A stretch of DNA of 64,000 nt from Levilactobacillus lindianensis (lineage in GTDB: Bacteria; Bacillota; Bacilli; Lactobacillales; Lactobacillaceae), in the NCBI RefSeq assembly GCF_003946095.1, contig NZ_RHOD01000001.1, positions 1 through 64,000 of the forward strand. The letters are read 5' to 3'. Below are positions 34,531-43,595 of the stretch, one piece after another (positions within the stretch are counted from its first letter, which is position 1; every line of letters starts with the position of its first letter). Below the pieces are notes generated by a model. It saw only the letters and a program-made list of their open reading frames with translations. It was not told the DNA's origin and did not search any database. The position numbers and the translations under genes were made by a program.

Positions 34531-34692
34531 GCGCGATGGGTCTTCCGGGTGGTGCCTGAGAGGGCTGGAACGCCATGGGCGCGGTGGGAAGCCAAAGAGC
34601 GGTCTCCCCACCCGGCCTTATTGTAAGCTGACCAAAAACGTCAGCCAACAATAACGACACGGCTGAGCCCTCTCAGGCACCACCCTCCAGAC
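34531..34692 (-). repeat. Family A multi-stem repeat, reversed copy (subtype A4)
   Basis: Outer arms GGTGCCTGAGAGGGCT/AGCCCTCTCAGGCACC, internal hairpin TTATTGTAAGCTGAC/GTCAGCCAACAATAA. It is upstream of the SDR gene; its forward partner is beyond the aldehyde dehydrogenase gene. Confidence 0.88.
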
Positions 34693-34789
34693 CTTTTTCC
34701 TCAACGGGACACGTTCTGCTTCACTCTTAAGTAGTCGAGCAACAACAAACTACAATTAGTTACTAGCTACATAACAACGACCGATTCAT

Positions 34790-34829
34790 AAAAAAATCCG
34801 AGACCTGCGCGCCCCGGATTTTAGTTTTT
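34790..34829 (-). terminator. Terminator of the aldehyde dehydrogenase gene
   Basis: On the minus strand AATCCGGGG and CCGGGGCG-type arms close as ATCCG/CGGAT around a 14-base loop, followed by TTTTTTT. Confidence 0.75.
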
Positions 34830-34841
34830 TATTCTTTTAGC

Positions 34842-36257
34842 TTAAAACTTGTGGGCTAAGACTAAGCCACCAGTTTCGTCCTCATTTGGATGGTCGCGCT
34901 TAACCACGAGTTCCTGGTTGACGAAGCTGAAGATCCCGCTCTGGCCAAGTTCACGTCCGAAGCCAGACTTCTTGACCCCACCGAATTCGAGTTCTGGCAA
35001 GGAACTGAAGAAGGTGTTGACGAAGACCATTCCCGTTTCGATCCGGGATGCTAATTCGGCACCATATTCGGCACTACCGGCAAAGACGATTCCGCCTAAA
35101 CCGTAGTCGGCGTCGTTAGCCAAGGCGATGGCTGCATCGTCATCCTTAACCTTGTAAACCTGCGCCACGGGACCGAACATTTCCTTCCCGTAGGCGGGGT
35201 TGTCCTTGGTGATGTTGGTTAAGATGGTTGGCATGAAGAACTGGCCATCGTCGTCGATTGGTTCGTGGACGTAGTAGGCTGTCGCGCCACCAGCAATAGC
35301 TTCATCGACTTGAGCCTGTAACTTTTCCTTAGCCCGCTTGGAGTTCATTGGGGCTAACGTCGTACTTGGGTCCATTGGATCGCCCATCTTCACGGACGAG
35401 AAGGCAGCCTTCAAGGAAGCTAGGAATTCATCGTAGTTGTTTTCAGTAACGATGAAGCGCTTGGAAGACGTGCAGACCTGCCCGGCGTTGTACAAACGAG
35501 CCCGTGGTGCGATGTTCTTAACATCGGTCATGTTAGCATCGTGCGCAACGATAAAGGCATCGACCCCACCGAGTTCCATCGTGGTCTTCTTGAGGTGTTC
35601 ACCGGCAACCTTGGCAACGGCAACTCCACCCCGTTCGGAACCGGTCAAGGCAACCCCTTGAACCCGTTTGTCAGCGACGACATCGGAGACTTGGTCGTAG
35701 GATAAGAACAAGTTGGTTAAGGCCCCTTCAGGCGCCCCGGCCCGGCGAACGGCGTCTTCGAAAGCTAACGCTGAGGCTGGGGTAATGGCAGCATGCTTGT
35801 AAACGATGGGGTCACCCACGGCAAAGTTCGGGGCGAAGATCCGCATCATTTGGTAGTAAGGGAAGTTCCAAGGTTCCACCGCCATCATGACACCCAGTGG
35901 ATGGTTCTCAAGTTGAGCTTCACCGGCGATGGATTCGATGGCCCGCGGCTTCAAGAGTTCCTCGGCGTGGTCGGCATAGTAGTCGGCAATCATCGCACAC
36001 AGAATCACTTCACCCTTAGCTTCACCGATCAACTTACCCATGTCCACCGTTAACACCTTAGCGAGACTATCGGTCTCATCTCTAAAGATCTGTGCCAACT
36101 TGTGGAGTACTGGAATTCGGCTGGATACTGGATCATTTCGCCATTTCAAATAGAGTTTTTGTGCCTTTGCTAAACTTTCTTCGACATACTCAGGAGTTGC
36201 GTCTTCATAAGTCTTCACAACTTCATTGGTATAGGGATTGGTTGTTTGATAAGCCAT
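34842..36257 (-). CDS. NAD(P)-dependent succinate-semialdehyde-type dehydrogenase
   Basis: A 471-residue aldehyde dehydrogenase oxidising an aldehyde to its acid. Motifs: EPWNFPYYQ, ALTGSERGG (cofactor), MELGGVDAF with the catalytic Glu, GQVCTSSKRFIV with the nucleophilic Cys, EMFGPVAQV and LPELEFGGVKKSGFGRELG. Its length and motifs fit the short succinate-semialdehyde dehydrogenase (GabD/Sad) group of lactobacilli. The start MAYQTTNPY follows AAGGAGG. A cre-like site at 36399-36412 lies about 150 bp upstream, suggesting glucose repression. It is flanked by a reversed and a forward family A repeat. Confidence 0.88.
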   Translation of the reverse strand: MAYQTTNPYTNEVVKTYEDATPEYVEESLAKAQKLYLKWRNDPVSSRIPVLHKLAQIFRDETDSLAKVLTVDMGKLIGEAKGEVILCAMIADYYADHAEELLKPRAIESIAGEAQLENHPLGVMMAVEPWNFPYYQMMRIFAPNFAVGDPIVYKHAAITPASALAFEDAVRRAGAPEGALTNLFLSYDQVSDVVADKRVQGVALTGSERGGVAVAKVAGEHLKKTTMELGGVDAFIVAHDANMTDVKNIAPRARLYNAGQVCTSSKRFIVTENNYDEFLASLKAAFSSVKMGDPMDPSTTLAPMNSKRAKEKLQAQVDEAIAGGATAYYVHEPIDDDGQFFMPTILTNITKDNPAYGKEMFGPVAQVYKVKDDDAAIALANDADYGLGGIVFAGSAEYGAELASRIETGMVFVNTFFSSLPELEFGGVKKSGFGRELGQSGIFSFVNQELVVKRDHPNEDETGGLVLAHKF

Positions 36258-36398
36258 TCTACTTCTCCTCCTTATTGGGGTCATTCACGTTCACAAAGTA
36301 ACCCCTTACATTTGACACTATACCCTCATAGATTGCGGAACGCTAGTAATTCGTTTGTGAGTTTCTATTCAAGATCTCTTGTGAAATTGCACACGGAT

Positions 36399-36412
36399 TT
36401 AAAGCGCTATCA
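36399..36412 (-). promoter_or_regulatory. cre-like site upstream of the aldehyde dehydrogenase
   Basis: TTAAAGCGCTATCA differs from the CcpA consensus at two positions and keeps the AGCGCT core. Confidence 0.5.
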
Positions 36413-36600
36413 TAATTTTCTAACAAAATTGGTCTATGGTTGAATTCTAGGTAAGACAATAAGATTTCAACTGCTTAATTTTCCTCGAAAACGACGGCTA
36501 AACCGGCGAATGTGTTCAAACATCACAAGTGGCAGACTGTACGCCAGTTATCCGAACTAGCCGGCCAAAAACGAAATGAGTCATTGGATTAACTCGTGTC

Positions 36601-36765
36601 GGCCGGAGGACAGTTCCAGACGAGCTCAGTCGTGCCGTTTGCCTTAGCGGAGTGGTTTTTCTCCGGTTAGGCAAAGACCGTGCTTGAAGACTTTCGCTTC
36701 TCAGAAAGGCTTCAAGTCGCGTCCACAACGTTCCAGCCCGTCTGGAACTGTCCGGAGGCATGGCC
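36601..36765 (+). repeat. Family A multi-stem repeat, forward copy (subtype A3)
   Basis: Arms GACAGTTCCAGACG/CGTCTGGAACTGTC replace those of the other A3 copies, while the inner hairpins (TTTGCCTTAG/TTAGGCAAA, CTTGAAGACTTTC/GAAAGGCTTCAAG) are kept: a clear case of stem change with pairing preserved. It follows the tetR terminator. Confidence 0.92.
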
Positions 36766-36775
36766 AGATGGATCC

Positions 36776-36807
36776 AAAAAAAGCGACTCTCGTGAGGAGA
36801 GTCGCTC
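36776..36807 (-). terminator. Terminator of the TetR gene
   Basis: On the minus strand GAGCGACTCTC and GAGAGTCGC pair, followed by TTTTTTT. Confidence 0.9.
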
Positions 36808-36815
36808 GATAAGTA

Positions 36816-37382
36816 TTAGCTTAACTTCCAACGGTCCAAAATCCCGTTGAACAGGCGGTTGGCCGTGGTAATCTGGTCCAACACCGTCCGGGGGCTAGCG
36901 GTAAAGTTATCGTTTGCCCACTTATTAATTATTCCCAACGAGCCCGCGGCAATGAATTCCGCGGACGTGTCGATCACGTCTTCCTTTAAGTAACGGTACT
37001 CAGGCATTGCGTGGAGCAAAATTGACAATCTTGACGCCACAAACTCATTCGCAGATTGACGCCAGACGCCCCCATCGTATGGGTAAGCGTTCAAGAAAAG
37101 TTTCGAATGGTCAGCGATCCGTTCCAATAATTGGATCGTTGCCGGCCGCCAATTTTCTAGGGTCAATGCCGTGGGTTGTTCATGCCGTGGGGCGTCCACG
37201 ATAAAGTGTTGGTAGACAAAGCCCAACAATTCATACTTGTCAGCAAAGTAGTAGTAGAACGTTTTCCGGTGAACCTCCGCCTCGTCAGCGATCTCACGGA
37301 CCGTGACCTTGTCAAACGTATTGTGGTTTAACAGCGAAGCCAAGGCCTCCGCAATACGCTCCTTAGTTTCCGATGCAGCCAT
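36816..37382 (-). CDS. TetR/AcrR-family regulator
   Basis: 188 residues. The N-terminal DNA-binding domain is ERIAEALASLLNHNTFDKVTVREIADEAEVHRKTFYYYFADKYELLGFVY; the YYYFADKYEL end of the recognition helix is typical. The C-terminal half is an unnamed ligand domain like those of DhaS-type TetR proteins. The ATG follows TTGGAGG; nine codons further upstream are open. It is monocistronic, with the leader carrying a C/G-rich-loop palindrome at 37430-37459. The aldehyde dehydrogenase gene downstream is a possible target, but nothing proves that. Confidence 0.88.
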   Translation of the reverse strand: MAASETKERIAEALASLLNHNTFDKVTVREIADEAEVHRKTFYYYFADKYELLGFVYQHFIVDAPRHEQPTALTLENWRPATIQLLERIADHSKLFLNAYPYDGGVWRQSANEFVASRLSILLHAMPEYRYLKEDVIDTSAEFIAAGSLGIINKWANDNFTASPRTVLDQITTANRLFNGILDRWKLS

Positions 37383-37429
37383 CGTGATACCTCCAATCAT
37401 ACACACCATTTAGATTTTTATTTTGCACG

Positions 37430-37459
37430 TTACTAGCATCCCCCCCGGAAGCTAGTAAC
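37430..37459 (-). promoter_or_regulatory. Inverted repeat in the tetR leader
   Basis: GTTACTAGC and GCTAGTAAC (nine-base perfect arms) flank a 12-base centre containing seven C on the + strand. It sits between a TATAAT box and the start codon, so it may be the TetR operator or an RNA hairpin. Confidence 0.55.
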
Positions 37460-37710
37460 CTTAACTAACATCCTAAGCTGACTAAAATTATACGCGTCTT
37501 CACGCCAGATAAAACCCTTTTCAGAGAAAAATGTCAGTTAGTTGCTCATTAGTTATATCTATCAACTATAACCTCGATTATCCTTTAAACAGCCTTGATT
37601 ATAGCATAACCACTGATATATTGTACGATACTTTTGTGCACAATAGGTAATTTATCCGTAAATTTTCTGAAAAACCCGAAATCTTTTTCGTTAATTACCT
37701 CACCAGTGAG

Positions 37711-38205
37711 TCATTTTAACGGTCCCTCCAGCTCTAAGAGCCATTGTTTCCGTTTTAGGCCCCCCGCATAACCAGTTAAATCCCCATTTTTACCAACTAC
37801 GCGGTGACAAGGAATGACCAGACTAATCGGGTTGTGACCAACCGCACCCCCGACAGCACGCGCTCCGGGATTGTGGCCGATCGCCATCGCAACCTTATCT
37901 GCTATCTCGCCATAGGTCCAAACTTGACCATACGGGATTGTTCGTAACACTTGCCAAACTTGACGCCGCAACGGCGTCCCGTCAGGCCGAACCGGGAAAG
38001 TAACGGATGGTTGTGCGCCGTCAAAGTAAGCCGCCAACCAAGTCGCGAGCTGGTCAAATACCGGACAATCGCCAGTCGGCGTCGCGGCGGGCAACGTACT
38101 CCCGAAGTGTTCCTGATCATCGAACCACAAACCGGTAATGGCCGACCCATCGCTAGCCGCGGTCATCGATCCCAGTGGCGTGTCAAATTGCTTTTGCCAC
38201 ATCAT
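37711..38205 (-). CDS. ogt: Methylated-DNA--protein-cysteine methyltransferase
   Basis: A 164-residue suicide repair protein that takes the methyl group from O6-methylguanine. The active site is IPCHRVVGKNG with the acceptor Cys, and PYGQVWTYGEIA and NPISLVIPCHR are the DNA-binding and active loops. The ATG is at 38205 or one codon on, both behind AAGGG. No Ada domain is attached. It stands alone in the minus direction. Confidence 0.93.
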   Translation of the reverse strand: MMWQKQFDTPLGSMTAASDGSAITGLWFDDQEHFGSTLPAATPTGDCPVFDQLATWLAAYFDGAQPSVTFPVRPDGTPLRRQVWQVLRTIPYGQVWTYGEIADKVAMAIGHNPGARAVGGAVGHNPISLVIPCHRVVGKNGDLTGYAGGLKRKQWLLELEGPLK

Positions 38206-38574
38206 GATCACCCTTTTTTACTTATTTTATCATTAAAAAAGACGATAGGCTAACATTAGTCAATTAAATTTTTAGCGAGGCCACCCTTCCTAGTGGTTAG
38301 TCCACCGGTCTTCAGGTCCTTATTGGCGTCCGATCCCACCAACCACGCACCCTATCCGCAAACTAACGCTGTTAATTGTTCCATAACTAGGTTGAAAAAA
38401 GAATTTAATTGCTGTTAGATTTTCTAGGGTGATCGCCGGTCAGGGCCACCAACACTAAAGCCTGAAACTGTCAAAGCTAGTCTTTGCCAATTTCATCTGG
38501 TAACCACTTCTGTCGGTTCAAATCGCCAGAATTATTATCTCAACCACTGACGGACATTTATAACAAAAGGTGAA
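38206..38574. other. Intergenic stretch, nothing recognised
   Basis: About 370 bp with no supported frame. It contains the ogt promoter and no repeat copies. Confidence 0.4.
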
Positions 38575-38621
38575 AATAACCACATCAGTCGCCCAAACCT
38601 AGGACGATCTAATGTGGTTAT
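38575..38621. terminator. Terminator of ndh
   Basis: AATAACCACAT and ATGTGGTTAT pair; on the minus strand the stem is followed by TTTTC. Confidence 0.7.
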
Positions 38622-38643
38622 CTCAATACTACCGATTTAAATT

Positions 38644-39846
38644 TTAGTGATACAGGTCGAACCGACCCTTGCTGAAGACGGTACTCAGGTGGGCACTTTC
38701 CAGTAAGGAACGGTCGGTGATAACCTTCTTCATCGCTGAGGCAACGTAGCCCTTGATCTTACGGTTACTACTGAAGATTTCACCGATTCCGTCGCGGTCA
38801 CTCAGTGAGGCCACGGTCCCGACGGACTTGTAAACGAAGGGTAAGGTCTCACGACCACGCCGTTGTAAACCGATATTCTTGGCGGCTTGTGCCCCCGCAG
38901 CCAAGGCAATTTGCGCCGTGGTTGGGTAAGGACGCTCGCTGTCGGCATCCATGACGGCGGCCACGTCACCCACGATGTAAACTTCAGGATGGTCGGCTAT
39001 GGACAGATCGGGTTCAACAACGACTCGGTTCCGCCGTTGTTCGAAGCCGGAATCCGCGATAACTTGTGAGCCACTGACCCCCACGGTCCAAACGATCGTG
39101 TTGGCCGGCACTTCGTGTTCCTCATCGTTGCCGTCGCTGTAAACGACCGCACCGGGCTTGATTTCCTTAATGTTGGAGCCTAGCTTCATGTCGACGTTGT
39201 GCTTAGCCATGAAGGCCATCGCATAATCTGCCAGGGACTTGTCAAACATTGGCAAGATGGCTGGTGACCGTTCCAGACAAACCAGCTTGATGGCCGGCGT
39301 GTTGTAGCGCGTCTGGAGCTTTGGCAGAGACTGCGTCAATTCACCCAGGAGTTCAATCCCGGTAAATCCAGCCCCACAAACGGCGACTACTAAGTCGTTG
39401 GGATCTTGGCTCTGGGCATAGCCCTTTACCTTGGCCTCAATGTGCTGGTAAACAGCCTCGGAGGTTGCCAAATCATCCATTGGTAAGGCATTCTCCTCGG
39501 CCCCTTTCAGGCCAAATGTTTCGGACTGGAAGCCTAAAGCCACAATTACATAATCATAGGTGATCGGTTCGTGATCCGCCAACGTGACCTGCTTCTGATC
39601 CACGTCTACGTTGGTAACCGTGTCGCAAATGAAGTCCACGCGACTACTGATGACATCATTAATCTCATAGGTGATCCGGTCGGGCGCAATGGTCCCCGCC
39701 GCCACCTCGTGCAGATTGGTTTTTTCCGTGTGGGTACTCGTCTTATCAACTAAAATAATTTTATCTTCACTAGGTACCTCACGCTGTAGGAACTTGATTG
39801 CCCGCATGCCTGCGTAGCCACCACCGAGAACTAAAATCGTTGCCAT
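38644..39846 (-). CDS. ndh: Type II NADH:quinone dehydrogenase
   Basis: A 400-residue single-subunit FAD enzyme on the membrane inner face that passes electrons from NADH to quinone without pumping. Motifs: ILVLGGGYAGMRA (FAD), VVAVCGAGFTGIELLGE (NADH), TIVWTVGVSG, and VYIVGDVAAVMDADSERPYPTTAQIALAAG with the quinone-site AQxAxxQ-like segment. The C-terminal part is amphipathic, as for NDH-2. The start is behind AAAAGGGG. It may feed a heme-dependent short respiratory chain, as known in some lactobacilli; no cyd genes are in the window. A TTGAAAGCGGTTTATT at 40022-40037 is a weak cre-like site upstream. Confidence 0.93.
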   Translation of the reverse strand: MATILVLGGGYAGMRAIKFLQREVPSEDKIILVDKTSTHTEKTNLHEVAAGTIAPDRITYEINDVISSRVDFICDTVTNVDVDQKQVTLADHEPITYDYVIVALGFQSETFGLKGAEENALPMDDLATSEAVYQHIEAKVKGYAQSQDPNDLVVAVCGAGFTGIELLGELTQSLPKLQTRYNTPAIKLVCLERSPAILPMFDKSLADYAMAFMAKHNVDMKLGSNIKEIKPGAVVYSDGNDEEHEVPANTIVWTVGVSGSQVIADSGFEQRRNRVVVEPDLSIADHPEVYIVGDVAAVMDADSERPYPTTAQIALAAGAQAAKNIGLQRRGRETLPFVYKSVGTVASLSDRDGIGEIFSSNRKIKGYVASAMKKVITDRSLLESAHLSTVFSKGRFDLYH

Positions 39847-40203
39847 ATTAAACGACCCCTTTTCTGCTAGAGTTCCCTGAAGTTCGGTTAGTTTGTTAAT
39901 CCGTTAATCGGCTAAGCCCATAATCTCTTAACCGAAGACCACTCCCCCCGGAGAAATCAGCGGGTGACCTAATCATCAGGGATGATTTACTTCTATTATA
40001 CGAGTTATCAGGTGAAAAGCCATTGAAAGCGGTTTATTAAATATTTCACAAATCCAACGCCTAACCCGACTAAACCACTAGCGAATTGGTTAACCCAGTG
40101 TGGCAGTCGCCCCAGACCTCAGCGAGTCACTTTAGCTGAAATCTCCTCACGAAACCTTTATGGTAGAGGTTAGTTAAGTTAATTAGGTTTGGTGGTTGTT
40201 CTC
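39847..40203. other. Intergenic stretch upstream of ndh
   Basis: No gene. It holds the ribosome site, a weak cre-like sequence (40022-40037) and AT-rich stretches. A family A pair begins at 40204. Confidence 0.4.
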
Positions 40204-40375
40204 ACCTGCGGTCACGAGACGCCACCCTGTGAGGCAGACCTGAAGCCTGAGAAGCAGGCTTCAGGGCAACCTTGAACCTCGAAAAACACGAGTTTCAAAG
40301 TCGGCCGTGGTCTAAGTCGAGAAACTACCTCGACTAAGACCACCGACACGGGGTTCTGTCTCGTGACCTCCGGTT
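40204..40375 (-). repeat. Family A multi-stem repeat, reversed copy (subtype A1)
   Basis: Arms GGTCACGAGAC/GTCTCGTGACC; hairpins CCTGAAG/CTTCAGG, TTGAACCTCG/CGAGTTTCAA, CTAAGTCGAG/CTCGACTAAG (a compensated C/T to G/A change from other A1 copies). Its forward A5 partner begins 43 bp later. Confidence 0.93.
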
Positions 40376-40418
40376 AAAATAAAACTGTCAGCATCACCAT
40401 TAACGGTTGGTATCCTTT

Positions 40419-40597
40419 AGCCGGAGGTGATCAGTGGGCCGTCCTGTGTCGGTGGTGTTAGGCCGGCGTTCTTCCGGTCTTACAGCAGGGGCCGCCTTTA
40501 AGACCCGCGCCCCTTGTGGGGCTTAAAGACGAGTCCGAAGACCGCTTCCTGGCTTCGGGCGTGCCTCATAGGACGGCCCGCTGATCACCGCAGACGG
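40419..40597 (+). repeat. Family A multi-stem repeat, forward copy (subtype A5)
   Basis: Arms GGTGATCAG/CTGATCACC extended by GGGCCGTCC/GGACGGCCC. Inner hairpins as in 25696. It ends about 24 bp before the ribosome site of the SDR gene at 40634, so it would lie in that gene's leader RNA. It also extends that gene's frame in the 5' direction by chance. Confidence 0.93.
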
Positions 40598-40633
40598 AAA
40601 CCAGAAACCAAACCATTCAAGGAGGATTTCTTC

Positions 40634-41275
40634 ATGACAACATTAGTAATTGGTGCTCACGGCCACGTTGGCCAGCACATTGTCGAACAACTTGCAGCTA
40701 TGGGTGAAACCGTCTATGCTGGGATCCGCTCCGAATCTCAAGCCGCAGAATTAAAAGCCTTAGGGGGCCAACCCCGCACAGTCGATCTGATGGGCAGTAT
40801 CGATGACTTGGCTGCCGCCATGGCCGGCATCAACACCGTCGTCTTCTCTGCCGGTTCCGGTGGGAGTACTGGCGACGACATGACCTTAAACATTGATCTC
40901 GATGGGGCCGTTAAGTCCATGATTGCCACAGAAAAGGCCGGGATCAAGCGTTTTATCATCGTCAGTGCCATGGGTACCGACGACCGGTCCTTCTGGAGCA
41001 AATCGGGCATTCGGCCTTACTACGTAGCGAAGTTCTACGCGGACGAATGGCTCAAACACCGCACCAATCTGGATTACACCATTGTCCGTCCTGGAATCCT
41101 GACCAACGATGCCCCAACCGGCAAGATCACTACTCAGACGGCCGATAGCGCCACGAAGTCCGTCAGCCGGGTCGACGTAGCCGCAGTGGTTGCCACCATC
41201 GTGGCGCATCCCCAACCAAAGCAAACGATTGAATTCGTCAACGGTGACACGGCCATTGACGCCATCATCCACTAA
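40634..41275 (+). CDS. NAD(P)-binding protein, atypical SDR (NmrA/YwnB-like)
   Basis: A 213-residue Rossmann protein of the atypical SDR group. TTLVIGAHGHVGQHIVEQL binds the cofactor, AGIRSESQ follows strand 2, VVFSAGSGG and IIVSAMGTDD match the family, and RPGILTN occurs near the end. The Tyr-x-x-x-Lys of classical SDRs is not in the usual form (YYVAKFYAD). The start sits behind a perfect AAGGAGG; the frame stays open 40 codons upstream, but that part is the family A repeat. Possibly a stress or redox-related quinone reductase-like protein; substrate unknown. Confidence 0.82.
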   Translation: MTTLVIGAHGHVGQHIVEQLAAMGETVYAGIRSESQAAELKALGGQPRTVDLMGSIDDLAAAMAGINTVVFSAGSGGSTGDDMTLNIDLDGAVKSMIATEKAGIKRFIIVSAMGTDDRSFWSKSGIRPYYVAKFYADEWLKHRTNLDYTIVRPGILTNDAPTGKITTQTADSATKSVSRVDVAAVVATIVAHPQPKQTIEFVNGDTAIDAIIH

Positions 41276-41291
41276 ATTTAAGAAGTTCTTA

Positions 41292-41327
41292 GCACGTCAG
41301 CCAGGTTGGTTGACGTGCCTTTTCTTT
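41292..41327 (+). terminator. Terminator of the SDR gene
   Basis: GCACGTCA and TGACGTGC pair around GCCAGGTTGGT, then CTTTTCTTT. Confidence 0.88.
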
Positions 41328-41480
41328 CCCGCCAGACTGGCGTTTGCGACCGGTTGCTCATTGATTTATTCCCCCACGCCGCGTAAAACAGTACATAACC
41401 CACTAATTGGTATAAATTGTTTATCCCCGATGTGATAAAATAAGTTTATAAATGATTAACAACTGGAAAGGAAATAGCGC

Positions 41481-42362
41481 ATGAATTTTAAAGACTTAGC
41501 ATACTTTACCCGATTAGTAGACCGTCAGAGTTTCTCTCGCGTCGCCGAAGATTTTCAGGTGACCCAACCCGCGGTATCGGCTGCGCTACGCCGGCTGGAA
41601 AAGGAATTGGCCATCCCCTTGGTCGACCGCCGGCAATCCCGCCGCGAGGTCACGCTGACCCCTGCTGGTAACCAGTTCTACGCCCACGCTAGCCGAATCT
41701 TAAATGAATATCACCGTTCCCAACAAGACTTAGTCAGTCTGGAAAAAGGCACGGTGCGTCTGGGTCTACCACCCATTATTAGTCAAAACCTTTTACCTCA
41801 ACTGGCCCCGGCCTTGCAAGAGGCTGATTTGTTCAGTGCCTTGAAGCCCGTCGAAGGTGGTTCCAACCAGATCCTCAAGAAGCTTCTAGCCGGCGAACTG
41901 GACGCGGCCTTCATTGGTACCGCGGGCAGCCTCCCCTCCGATACCCTGGAAGTGGAGGAACTGACCTCTGCCGAATTTGCCATCATCGTCAGCCAACAAC
42001 ATCCCCTGGCTAACCGCAACCGGGTCAGCTTCAGCGAGTTTGTTGACGACCCCTTCATCATGTTGGAACCCGGCTACGTTCAAGATAACGTCTTCCACCA
42101 GCTATCTGACGCCGGTATCACCCCGAAGATTCGGTTCCAAACCAGTCAGGTCGAGCTGATTAAACAGCTGGTCGCGGTCAACGCCGGGGTCAGCCTGTTG
42201 ATCGACCTCGCCATCTCGCAGAGTGATCCGCTGATCGCGTTACCGCTACTAGATGATGTCCCCCCATTCCGCATTTGCCTAGTCACTCGTAAGGGACAAC
42301 ATCCCAACGCCGCTACTCAGGCCTTCATTGACTTGGTGCGAAACGAACTAAAAGGAGCGTAA
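41481..42362 (+). CDS. LysR-family transcriptional regulator
   Basis: 293 residues. The helix-turn-helix is FSRVAEDFQVTQPAVSAALRRLEKELAIPLVDR, and the effector domain begins GTVRLGLPP. It resembles the CidR/malonate (MleR)-like branch by its short, aromatic N-terminal start MNFKDLAYFTRLVDRQSF. GGAAAGGAAA precedes the ATG. It is followed by no obvious target; the preceding SDR gene is separated by a terminator. The effector is unknown. Confidence 0.9.
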   Translation: MNFKDLAYFTRLVDRQSFSRVAEDFQVTQPAVSAALRRLEKELAIPLVDRRQSRREVTLTPAGNQFYAHASRILNEYHRSQQDLVSLEKGTVRLGLPPIISQNLLPQLAPALQEADLFSALKPVEGGSNQILKKLLAGELDAAFIGTAGSLPSDTLEVEELTSAEFAIIVSQQHPLANRNRVSFSEFVDDPFIMLEPGYVQDNVFHQLSDAGITPKIRFQTSQVELIKQLVAVNAGVSLLIDLAISQSDPLIALPLLDDVPPFRICLVTRKGQHPNAATQAFIDLVRNELKGA

Positions 42363-42419
42363 TCCCCGGCTCTAGCCGACAATCACGCTCGAATTAGCTT
42401 CTATTCTACTGATTAATAA

Positions 42420-42713
42420 TTATTTCAATTGACGGTCGTCGTGCTTGTTGTCCAGGTTTAGGGCACTGGCATTGACGGCCGTTTGTACTTGGCTGGAAAT
42501 CTTCTTAGTTGTGACCCGTTGTAAGTGAATCTTAGCTGGTTGGATGCCGGCGTTGGGCCGGTCACTCAGCTGAATGGACGTCCGAATCTCGGGGGCATTG
42601 TCACTGGTCGTCGTCTTGGTTGCGGCAGAAGCCCCGGCAGAGGTTGCCAGCAAGGTTGTCACCGTCATGGCAACCAGCATTACTTTAGTCATCATCGTTT
42701 TAATTTTAGTCAT
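42420..42713 (-). CDS. Small secreted hypothetical protein, 97 aa
   Basis: A signal peptide (MTKIKTMMTKVMLVAMTVTTLLATSAGASAAT) and a short mature part of about 65 residues, Thr/Gln/Asn-rich and without Cys. The start follows GAGGAG. It is divergent from the response regulator at 42894, suggesting that the two-component system controls it; AAATAAGAAATTCT-like sequences lie between them (42818-42836) and again after the kinase gene. The family is unknown. Confidence 0.65.
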   Translation of the reverse strand: MTKIKTMMTKVMLVAMTVTTLLATSAGASAATKTTTSDNAPEIRTSIQLSDRPNAGIQPAKIHLQRVTTKKISSQVQTAVNASALNLDNKHDDRQLK

Positions 42714-42817
42714 TTTAACCACTCCTCAGTTAGTTGTTTTGGCTGTTCGCTTTCGATGACTTAGTTATACCATGGGACGCGCCCGCTAATCTTGAAGTTA
42801 AAATAAGTCGCACATAA

Positions 42818-42836
42818 GAATTTCTTATTTTCCACT
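42818..42836. promoter_or_regulatory. Candidate response-regulator site
   Basis: ATAAGAATTTCTTATTTT lies between the divergent secreted-protein and response-regulator genes. Its complement (AAATAAGAAATTCTTAT) is close to AAATAAGAAATTCTC at 44942-44956, directly after the kinase gene. Confidence 0.4.
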
Positions 42837-42893
42837 AGCGGCATTATGTTATTATGCATTTAAACACCACCACACGAAGGAGTATCAGCGTTT

Positions 42894-43595
42894 ATGAAAA
42901 ATACAATTCTACTGGTCGAAGACGAGGAAGGCCTGGCCAGCTACGTTGCCAAGGAACTGACCTTCGAAGACTTTACAGTGATTACGGCCGCAGACGGTGA
43001 GGAAGCCTGGGAAACCTATCAGGAAAAACGCGACGACCTGCTTTTAATCCTACTAGATTGGATGTTACCCAAGATGGATGGCATGCAGGTTCTCCGTCGA
43101 ATTCGCAAGCACGACGACCTCCCCGTCATCATGATGACCGCTCGCGATTACCTCGGCGACAAGGTCACTGGGCTAGACACCGGGGCCGACGACTATATCA
43201 CGAAACCCTTTGAAATCGAAGAACTCCTCGCCCGGATTCGCGTCATCCAGCGCCGGGCCGAGCATCAGACCGGCCGTGACCAAGCCTACCATTTAGCCGA
43301 TCTGACGCTGGTCACCAAGACCCGCCAGGTCGATCGCGGCGGGCGCAACCTCCAACTTACCCAGCGTGAATACGACCTCTTACTCTTCTTGTTACAGCAC
43401 CCTGGCCAAGTCTTCACCCGCGACGAGCTCCTCGATAACGTCTGGGGCGTCGACTTTCTCGGCCAACAAAACGTGGTCGACGTCTACATCGGCTACCTGC
43501 GCAATAAAATTGACGTGGGCGACGCGCCGCACCTCTTTCACACGGTGCGTGGCGTCGGCTACAGCCTAAAGGAAGATGATGCTGATGCGAACTAA
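42894..43595 (+). CDS. OmpR-family response regulator
   Basis: 233 residues: receiver domain 1-120 with the acidic pair at E9-D10, phospho-acceptor D55 (LLDWMLPKMDG), the switch Thr/Ala region MMTARD and the conserved Lys in ITKPFEIEE, then a winged-helix domain (LQLTQREYDLLLFLLQHPGQVFTRDELLDNVWG). It pairs with the kinase at 43585, whose start overlaps its last codons. The start follows GAAGGAG. The general type is that of ArlR/CsrR/LisR, but I would not assign an orthologue. Confidence 0.93.
   Translation: MKNTILLVEDEEGLASYVAKELTFEDFTVITAADGEEAWETYQEKRDDLLLILLDWMLPKMDGMQVLRRIRKHDDLPVIMMTARDYLGDKVTGLDTGADDYITKPFEIEELLARIRVIQRRAEHQTGRDQAYHLADLTLVTKTRQVDRGGRNLQLTQREYDLLLFLLQHPGQVFTRDELLDNVWGVDFLGQQNVVDVYIGYLRNKIDVGDAPHLFHTVRGVGYSLKEDDADAN

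Noticed and set aside
40514-40633. N-terminal extension of the SDR gene
   Set aside because: The bases are part of a family A copy, and a perfect AAGGAGG marks the start at 40634.
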